Part shown: positions 56,390 through 64,000 of the stretch, one piece after another
Numbering within the stretch: position 1 is the first letter of the stretch
Layout of the letters: each line of letters begins with the position of its first letter
Made by a program: the position numbers and the translations under genes
The notes under the pieces: generated by a model
Told to the model about the DNA's origin: nothing
The model's database searches: none
The model's input: the letters and a program-made list of their open reading frames with translations, nothing else
Source of the DNA: Sipunculus nudus
Lineage: Eukaryota; Annelida; Sipuncula; Golfingiida; Sipunculidae
Reading direction: 5' to 3'
NCBI GenBank assembly: GCA_026874595.1
Contig: CM049308.1
Span: forward strand, 20,127,867-20,191,866
DNA: 64,000 nt

Positions 56390-59300
56390 TATGTCTGTCT
56401 GTTTGTCAGTTATCTTCAAATTCGCCTACTTGCTGGTTCTTGCATCTCACATATAGCAATCAGATTTTTTGAGGAATCCTTTTGAAACGATTACATCTTA
56501 TGCCATTCACTAATATTACGAAACGCATTTGTCGTCTTCAGGATATGTCCACTAGAGGGCGCTGCAGTCGAACATCCACAATATATCATTATTTGGCCAT
56601 ATCTCCAAAACTGGAAACCTCAATTACATAAACTATACCTTATTTTCTTCCTCTGAGTCTTCCCCATGACCTGGTTAAGTCATCTTGTCTTCATCTTGTG
56701 TCCCTTTGTCAGTATGTCTGTTTGTTTGTCAGTTGTCCTCAAATTCGCCTGCTTGTTTGTTCTTCCGTCTCACTAATAGAATTCTACAGGCCACAGTTTT
56801 GAAAGAATCTTTTTTAAACTATTAAATCATATGTCTTACAGTTATATCTCGAAACAGATTATTAGCGAATCTGTGAGCTTATGCTATGGTGCAGCGTCGT
56901 CCGTCGTCTGTAGGTTAACCATAGATATCTCAAAAACGGCAGGAACTAGCATTACCAATTTTTTTTGTAAATAAACAGTCATCTGAAAAGCACTATCGGA
57001 TTTTGTTTATTTTTTGGCTTTCTGCATTTACTGAGATTTTATAGGGAAAAAGCTAAAAAAGCTTTAAAAATTTTCTTCTACGAAACTGTCCGGCCAAATA
57101 GGCCAATATTTCTAAGAAATGATCTCTTGAACAATCTATCTCAAGTTTGTTCGATTGGTTTCAGTTCGGAGATTAAACAGGAGGTTGAACTTAGTCATCT
57201 GCCAAAAAAGCAAACTAAAATTAAAATCTCAGAAACGGCTAGAGCTGTCATTACCAAATTTTATACCTATATTTGTCTCATATGTCATATCTGAAATTGA
57301 GGTATTGGTGGCGCCACTTGCATTGATCTGTTTTTTACAAGGGAAAATGTAATTTTAGACTCCAGGTTATACTCTGTTTTATGATGAAACTGTTAAGCTG
57401 ATTGGTTTAAACTTTACAAGAATTATTCTATGGTAGGTTTCTGCCAGTTTTATAAGAAGAGATTGGGTAAATGCAACTTTAAAAAAGCAGTGTAGCCAAA
57501 CGAAAACTATGATTTATTTTCTTCCTCTGAATCTACTCGATAATCTAAGTAGGTCATCTGGTCTTATTCTTGTGTCATTTTTTGAGTATGTCTGTCTGTT
57601 TGTCAGTGATCCTAAATTTCGCCTGCTTTGCTGGACCTTGCTTCTTGCAGTTAGCAATTTTCAGGACACAGTTTTGAGGGAATCCTTTTGGAACTGGAAC
57701 AACATCTTATTTCTTACATTAAAGTCTCAAAAGAAATTTTTAATGTTTGGGATATGGCCGCTACCATATATTGGCCATACCTCCGACACTATAAACTCTA
57801 CCTACTAAAACTATAGCTCATTTTGCTTCTATTTACGTTCCCAACTTTTTTCTGGTAGTCTGTTATCTCAGGTGTGTCAGTATATCTGTCTGTTTTGAGC
57901 CAAGTCTACTTTCATGGTCTGTTGTGTGATATATGTCATTCAACATGCAAAACTTTCCAGCAATCGCTCTGAAAGTCATTCAATTGATAGAAAAGCGACA
58001 GTTTGTCCTGCTTGTTTCGCTGTCTTATTTCCAGCCATTTCCGGCAAGCGTTCGACCTCTGGTCGTCTAGTCTGTTTGTCTGTTTGTTTGTCATCACTCT
58101 CCTGGCCACAATTTTGCCACAATCACCTTGAAACTTACAGGGATAATGGAAAACAAAATTTCTAGGTGCCCTATTGTTTTTGGTTAATATAGGTCAACGA
58201 TTAAGGTCAAGGTCATCGAAAAACCTCGAAATTTTATTTTCCTCATAACTTAGTCAAAAATGGTCGTATCAACCTCATTCTAAGATCATTTTGTTCGTCT
58301 TTCATTTCCCCATATCATGGTATGATCAAGTTTTGTTGACTTTGTGTCACCTTGTCAGTATGTCTGTCTGTTCCTCTGTTGTTGTCAATTTTGACAACGG
58401 CCTTGATGTTCTGTCTGACATTTAGTACAGTACAGGCCACAATTTTGCAGCAATCACCTTGAAACTTTCAGAGATGATGAAGAATTAATTTTATAAGTGC
58501 CCTATTGTTTTTGGTCAAAATAGGACAAAGGTAAAGGTCAAGGTCATCAAAACTTCTCAAAACGTTTTTTTCTTCATATCTTTGTGACTATTTGTCGTAT
58601 CTACTTCAACGATAGCTCATTTTAATCGTCATTCCAAGGCCTGTCATCTGGTGTGTAGCTGATTCAAATTTGCCGTAACCATGGTTACACATTTTGGGGG
58701 AAAATCATGATATTCGAAAATAAGGGGTCTTATTTTTCAAACTTTGTCAATTTTAAAGCTAGAATGATCTAGTTTTTTGCATCAAGTAGCATTCAACTAG
58801 TACTACAAGATTTTATTACAAGTCTTGCAGTATCTCGTAAAATATCTCGTGAATAGAGATATTTCGTCATTCATCTTGCGCCAAAGGCCACATTATTGCA
58901 GGAATCTTTTTGAAACTGACATATTATAAGTCCTACACTAGTATCTCGAAATTGTTTTTTCATTTTTTGAATAGGGCCGCTAGGGGGCGCTGGATGCGAA
59001 CCTCCCGAACATATCATATTTTGGCCATATCTCCAAAATTATCAGCCTCAATTACATAAACTATAGCTTATTTTCTTCCTCTGGGTCTTCTCCATAACCT
59101 AGTGTAGTCATCTGGTCACACTTTTGTGACACTTTGTCAGTGTGTCTGTCTGTTTGTCAGTTGTCCTCAAATTCGCCTGCTTGCTCTTGCGTCTCACACA
59201 TAGCATTCTACAGGCCACAGTTTTGAAAGAATCCTTTTGAAACTATAACATCTTAAGTCTTACACTAATATCTCTAGACCAATTTTTCATTTACCGGATA

Positions 59301-60350
59301 TGGCCGCTAGGGGGCGCTGAACTCGAACCTCTCCCAACATATCATGCTTTGGCAATATCTCCAAAACTATAAACCTCAGTAACATAAACTGTAGCTTTTT
59401 TCTTCCTTTGGGTCTTCTCCATAACCTGGAGTAGTCATCTGGACTCAATCTTGAATCACTTTGTCAGTGTTTTCGTCTGTTTGTCAGTTGTCCTCAAATT
59501 CGCCTGCTTGTTGGTTCTTGCGTCTCACATATAGCATTCTATAGGCCACAGTTTTGACGGAATCCTTTTGAAACTATTACATCTTATGTCTTACACTAAT
59601 TTCTAAAAATTTAATTTTTCATTTTCCTGATATGGCCACTAGTGGGCGCTGCACACGACCCTAACACACATACCATTGTATTGGCCATATCTCTACACCC
59701 AAAGCCTCAGTTACATAAGCTATAGCTTATTTTCTTCCTTTGAGTCTTCTCCATAATCTGATTAAGGCATATGGTTTCAATCTTCTGTCACTTTGTCAGT
59801 GTGTCCATCTGTTTGTCCGTTATCCTCAAAGTCGCCTGCTTGCTGGTTCTTACGCCTTACATATAGCATTCTACAGGCCACAGCTTTGACGGAAACCTTT
59901 TAAAACCGGGACATCTCATGTCATATACTAATAATACGAATCGCATTTGTCGTCTTCGGAATATGTCTGCTAGAGGGCGCTACAGTCGAGCCTCCCAAGT
60001 ATATCATTAATTCGCCATACCTCCAAAACTATAAATCTAAATTACATAAATTATAACTCATTTTCTTCCTTTGAATCTTCTCAATCACCAGGTTATGTCA
60101 TCTGGTGTCAATCTTGTCTCACAAAGTCAGTATGTCTGTCTGTTCGTCTTTTATTGTCAGCTTTGCCTGCTTGCCTGTTCTTTTGTCTCATATGACATTC
60201 TACGGGCCACATATTCTCAGCAATGTCCCTGAGAGTCATTCCATTTATAGAAAACTGACAATATGTTCTGTCTGTCCGTCTGTGTTTTACTTCCGATTTC
60301 CGGCAAGCGTTCGACCTATGGTCGTCTAGTTTGTCTGTTTGTCTGTTTGT
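56390..60350 (+). repeat. About 330-bp degenerate units within the repeat domain
   Basis: The phrase 'cctcaaattcgcctgcttg' or a variant falls near 56410, 56733, 57607, 59161, 59488, 59820 and 60154. Local spacing is 323-334 bases. Each unit runs from a 'tctgtctgtttgtcag' stretch through the CTAGGGGGCGC motif to 'cttctccataacctgg'. Confidence 0.75.
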
Positions 60351-62089
60351 CTGTCTGTCTGTGCTCTACAGGTCACAATTTTTAAGCAATAGATCTGAAA
60401 CTTATACATTTAGTGTATAATTGGTTCTCCTCGGAGCCTATTGTTTTTGGTGTTGATCGGTCAAAGGTCAAGGTCAGGGTCACTGAAAAACCTTAAAACG
60501 GTTTTTCCTTCATATCTTTGTCAATAATAATCGTATGCGCTTAATCTATAGCTCATTTAATTCCTCATTTTGTTGCCTTTCCACATGCTAGCAAAATGTC
60601 CCGATCAATGGTTACAATTGTAATGTATTTTTGGGGGAAAAGTCACAAAATTTGATTTTTTTTTCTAACTTTTCCATTTTTAAGAGCTAGAGACGTCTGG
60701 TTTTTTGCATCAGGAAGTGTTTAATCATGGGTTTATCATAAAGTACCAAGTCTCGTAGAATCTCGTGCCATTTCTCGTCGAACGAGATTTTTCGAGATCC
60801 CATTAAATATGACCTTGAGGTCGCCATTTTTTTAACTATGGCTTTAAAAATGACATATTTTGTGTTATTTATAAATATCTCGAAATCAATTTTTCATTTT
60901 TTGGAAATAGCCACTAGGGGGCGTGGTACAGGAAACACTGTAACATATCATTTTTCTGCAATATCTAAAAAAATATTAAACGTGACACAATGTTTATTGT
61001 CTTATCTGAAACTAGGATCATTGGCTTATTCCTGCGTACATGTAGCTTTGTGCTGCTGTTACCATGGTAAAAAAATTTTGGGGTAAAACTTGACAATCTG
61101 AAAATAATTAGTTTTTTGCTTTTATCCCTGTTGATATTTATACTACAAGGGTCTAGTTTTCTGCATGAGGTAGCATTCCTTTGGCTCTAATCCAGTCAAT
61201 TGGAAGTCTCGTAGAATCTCGATCTGTTTTTCCGTCAAACGAGAAATTACGAGATTTCGCAGAAATGCTGAGAACTCGATCACGTTTTAGGTTAAAGAGT
61301 ATACGGTTTCAGCCTCGGGTAGCCTTTCGGAAGCTTAACATGATAAAACTGCAAATCTCGCCAAATCTCGCATCATCTCCCGCCAAACGAGAATATTCGA
61401 TATTTTGAACAAAATATTCAACAAATGTCTATATCTCTTTCAATTTTATGCTAGAGATTTTATTTTTCTACTGTTCAACAATCATTTGATTAGTGTTAAG
61501 TGATATAAGTGAATATCTCGTTATATCTCGCACCATTTGTCGTCAAACGAGAACAGTGGACCATTTAAACAAATGCCTAATTAATGTCATTTTATACCTT
61601 ACAGACATATAGTTTTCAGCATTTGACAGCGTCTGACACTCTCAATAACATCATGTGATTTTATTGCAATTCTCGTCAAATCTTGCCTCGTTTTTCATCA
61701 AATGATGAAAATACATCCAATTGCCGTGAGCACAAGTGGCTTCAGGGTTGACCGGTAAGTGCCGGCAAGGCTATTACAGTTACATGTTGGCGTGCGCGGT
61801 CATGCATGAATCTCACAAAGCAGCATTGAATAGAGGACAAAAGCCGCTAAATGTGGAGGGAACACACCTGTCATTTTTATTGTGTCCCCTTGTGCGGCCA
61901 CTTGTGTTGCCGGGAACCAGTGGCAAATCTTTGAAACCAGGGACGGATCCCCGATTTTGTAGTTGGGTGTGTCAAAATATGGGCTGATCTCTGGTTTAGC
62001 AGTTGGGGGCAGGAGTAAAATTTTAATTATACATCAAATATTGTATTAAAATAAAATATCTGGAAACTTATTTTTTTCCTTTTAGAAAA

Positions 62090-63175
62090 TACCCCCCAGA
62101 TGGCGCTGCAGCAATCATTATTGTGCCATATCTCCAAAACTATAGACAGTGTCACAACATTGATTGCAGCTTCTGAAACTAGATTTAAAGCGTTTAACCT
62201 CGTGGGGACTCTGTCGTATTCCGCGGGGGTTAAATTTTAATTATACATAAAATATATATTATTAAAAATAAAATATCTCGTAACTATTTTTGTTTTTCCT
62301 TTCAGATGGCGCTGCAGTAATCATTATTGTGCCATATCTCCAAAACTATTGACGGTGTCACAACATTGATTGCAGCTTCTGAACCTAGATTTAATGCGTT
62401 TTCCTCGTGGGGACATTGTCATATTCAGCAGAAGTTAAAATTTAATTATTCATCAAATATTTAATATAAAATAATAAAATATCTCGAAACTTATTTTTTG
62501 TCCTTTTAATAATAGCCGCCAGATGGCGCTGCAGCAATCATTATTGTGCCATATCTATAAAACTATAGATAGTGTCACAACATTGATTGCAGCATCTGAA
62601 ACTAGATTTAATGGGTTTATCCTCGTGAAGACTCTGTCATATTCTTCCGTTACCATGGGGGCCTAATATAGGTTACAATTAAATTCTTCTTTTTCCTGAA
62701 ATTCAAAATATGAAGATTTATTCTAATTGACTGACGCTTATTTTATTCATGCTTTCCATTCTCCATGACAGGAGTACATTGCCTACACATGGAGTTATTT
62801 TCCGTCTGTCTGTCTACTCATTTGTGGCTATTGAAAATCAGCGAAATCACATAAAAATGTGCTTCCATTTTAACCATGATAGCGGTTGCTCATTTGATCA
62901 GATCCAAATGTTCCCTGTCTGTCTGCCTAGTAACTGTCCGTCTGTTTTGCTGTCTTATTTCCGGCCATTTCCGGTACTAGATTTTATGCATTTAACCTCG
63001 TGGGGACTCTGTCGTATTCTGCGGAGGTTAAATTTTAATTATACATCAAATATATTTAATAAAAAAATAAAATATCTCGAAACTTATTTTTTGTCCTTTT
63101 AGAAATAGCCGCCAGATGGCGCTGCAGCAATAATCATTGTGTCATATCTACAAAACTATAGACAGTGTTATACGT
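62090..63175 (+). repeat. About 210-bp units carrying AGATGGCGCTGCAG
   Basis: 'agatggcgctgcagcaatca', 'ccatatctccaaaactat', 'gtcacaacattgattgcagc', 'cctcgtggggactctgtc' and 'aattatacatcaaatat' recur with starts near 62098, 62304 and 62523, and in part at 63114. Confidence 0.8.
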
Positions 63176-64000
63176 TCCCTGTCTGTCTGCCTAGTAACTG
63201 TCTATCTGTTTCGCTGTCTTATAACCGGCCATTTCCGGCAAGCGTTCGACCTCTGGTCGTCTAGTCTGTTTGTCTGTCTGTTTGTTTGTCACCACTCTCC
63301 TGGCCACAATTTTGCCACAATAACCTTGAAACTTACAGGGATGTTCGAAAACATAATTTCTAGGTGCCCTATTGTTTTTGGTTAAAATAGGTCAAAGGTC
63401 AAGGTCGTCAAAACTTCTCAAAACGTTTTTTTCTTCATATCTTTGTGACTATTAGTCGTAGCTACTTCAACAATAGCTCATTTTAATCGTCATTCCAAGG
63501 CCTGTCTATTGGTGTGTAGCTGACTCAATTTGCGGTAACCATGGTAACGCATTTTTGGGGAAAAGTGCTGATATTTTTCTAAATTTGTCAGTTTTAAAGC
63601 TACAGAGGTCTAGTTTTTTGCTTCAGGTAGCATTCACCTAGTACTACAAGATTCTATTAAGAGTCTCGCAATATCTCGTATAATATCTCGTCAAACGAGA
63701 TATTTCGAGATTTCAGTAATCTTGCCCTGGAGGCCACAGTTTTGAAGGAATCTTTTTGAAACTGGCATATATTAAGTCCTACACTATTATCTCGAAATCA
63801 ATTTTTCATTTTTTTATTCGACCGCTAGGGGGCGCTGGGTGCAAACCTCTCCAACATATCATGTTTTGGAAATATCTCCAAAATTATAGGCCTCAATTAC
63901 ATAAACTATAGCTTATTTTTTCCCTCTGATTCTTCTCCATAAACTGATAATGTCATCTGGTCTCAATCTTGTGTCACTTTGTCATTGTGTCCGTCTGTTT

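Larger units (their letters stand above)
55807..63701. repeat. Recurrent CTCGTCAAACGAG-type hairpins
   Basis: Short perfect or near-perfect inverted repeats with a 3-base loop: TCTCGTGAAACGAGA at 55807, TCTCGTCGAACGAGA at 60773, ATCTCGTCAAACGAGAT at 63685. Diverged forms lie near 55350, 61231, 61374 and 61538. Each is preceded by 'tctcgtaaaatctcg'-type words and usually followed by 'tttcgaga'. Confidence 0.7.
55488..63835 (+). promoter_or_regulatory. Array of 13 CTCF-like motifs, all plus strand
   Basis: Compared by eye with the CTCF core CCASYAGRKGGCRS. 14/14: 56549-56562. 13/14: 55488, 58977, 59304, 59636, 60911, 62093, 62516, 63109 and 63822. 12/14: 59967. 11/14: 56226 and 62299. All lie at the same place within related repeat units and in one orientation. 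Binding is not shown; the motif match is seen, the function is inferred from CTCF conservation in bilaterians. Confidence 0.5.
54900..64000 (+). repeat. Large domain of degenerate interlocked repeats
   Basis: Nearly all of this 9 kb is repetitive. Blocks recur: 54940-55660 matches 60360-61080; 58060-58990 matches 63255-63860; 55690-56060 resembles 61110-61790. Recurring words: 'tctgtctgtttgtcagt', 'tacaggccacagttttg', 'atatctccaaaactata', 'cataaactatagct', 'ggtcaaaggtcaaggtca', 'tttccggcaagcgttcgacc'. Open frames inside run through these repeats and show no protein family. No transposase seen. The 'cttgccggaa' and 'ttccggcaag' words may be element ends. Confidence 0.8.

Overview
The window is eukaryotic and AT-rich. 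It has multi-exon genes with GT-AG introns, non-LTR retrotransposon fragments, tRNA-derived SINEs, long (TA)n tracts, foldback/MITE-like elements and a satellite. Repeats carrying 'tgaccttgacc' blocks and 'ggacagacggacgg' tails, together with a DEG/ENaC channel and tandem serine proteases, suggest a lophotrochozoan, most likely a mollusc. That assignment is an inference from repeat style, not from a marker gene.

Layout. 1-2.2 kb: AT-rich, no gene. 2.2-4.8 kb: L1/Tx1-like LINE (minus strand) whose endonuclease half and C-terminal half are both open but whose reverse-transcriptase core is missing. 5.6-7.8 kb: composite non-autonomous element made of two nested tandem arrays. 8.86-19.0 kb: a 12-exon DEG/ENaC channel gene (plus strand, 944 codons by my splice model). 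Its introns hold a CR1/Jockey-like LINE tail, two tRNA-derived SINEs and two micro-duplications of exon edges. 19-26 kb: SINE, a pair of related MITEs, and a broken duplicate of the 3' end of the same channel gene. 26-27 kb: a cluster of TCGTACGA-type words.

28.4-53.4 kb (minus strand): three tandem segmental duplicates (A, B, C) of a trypsin-fold serine protease gene with a hydrophobic, GPI-signal-like C-terminal tail. C keeps intact His, Asp, penultimate and Ser exons. A and B are decayed by lost splice acceptors, frameshifts and lost exons. A 1.95-kb foldback element sits between A and B. A 2.1-kb array of a 35-bp satellite lies in the 5' intron of B; the homologous intron of C appears to hold the single ancestral unit.

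54-64 kb: SINE, hairpin-bearing short repeats, and about 9 kb of degenerate interlocked repeats. They carry at least 13 same-strand matches to the CTCF consensus and recurrent CTCGTCAAACGAG-type hairpins.

The points I find most unusual are the roughly 465-residue insertion in the extracellular domain of the channel, the CTCF-like motif array, the traceable origin of the satellite, and the non-canonical activation and S1-pocket residues of the protease family. All exon models were made by eye from splice sites, phase and family motifs; no database search was possible.
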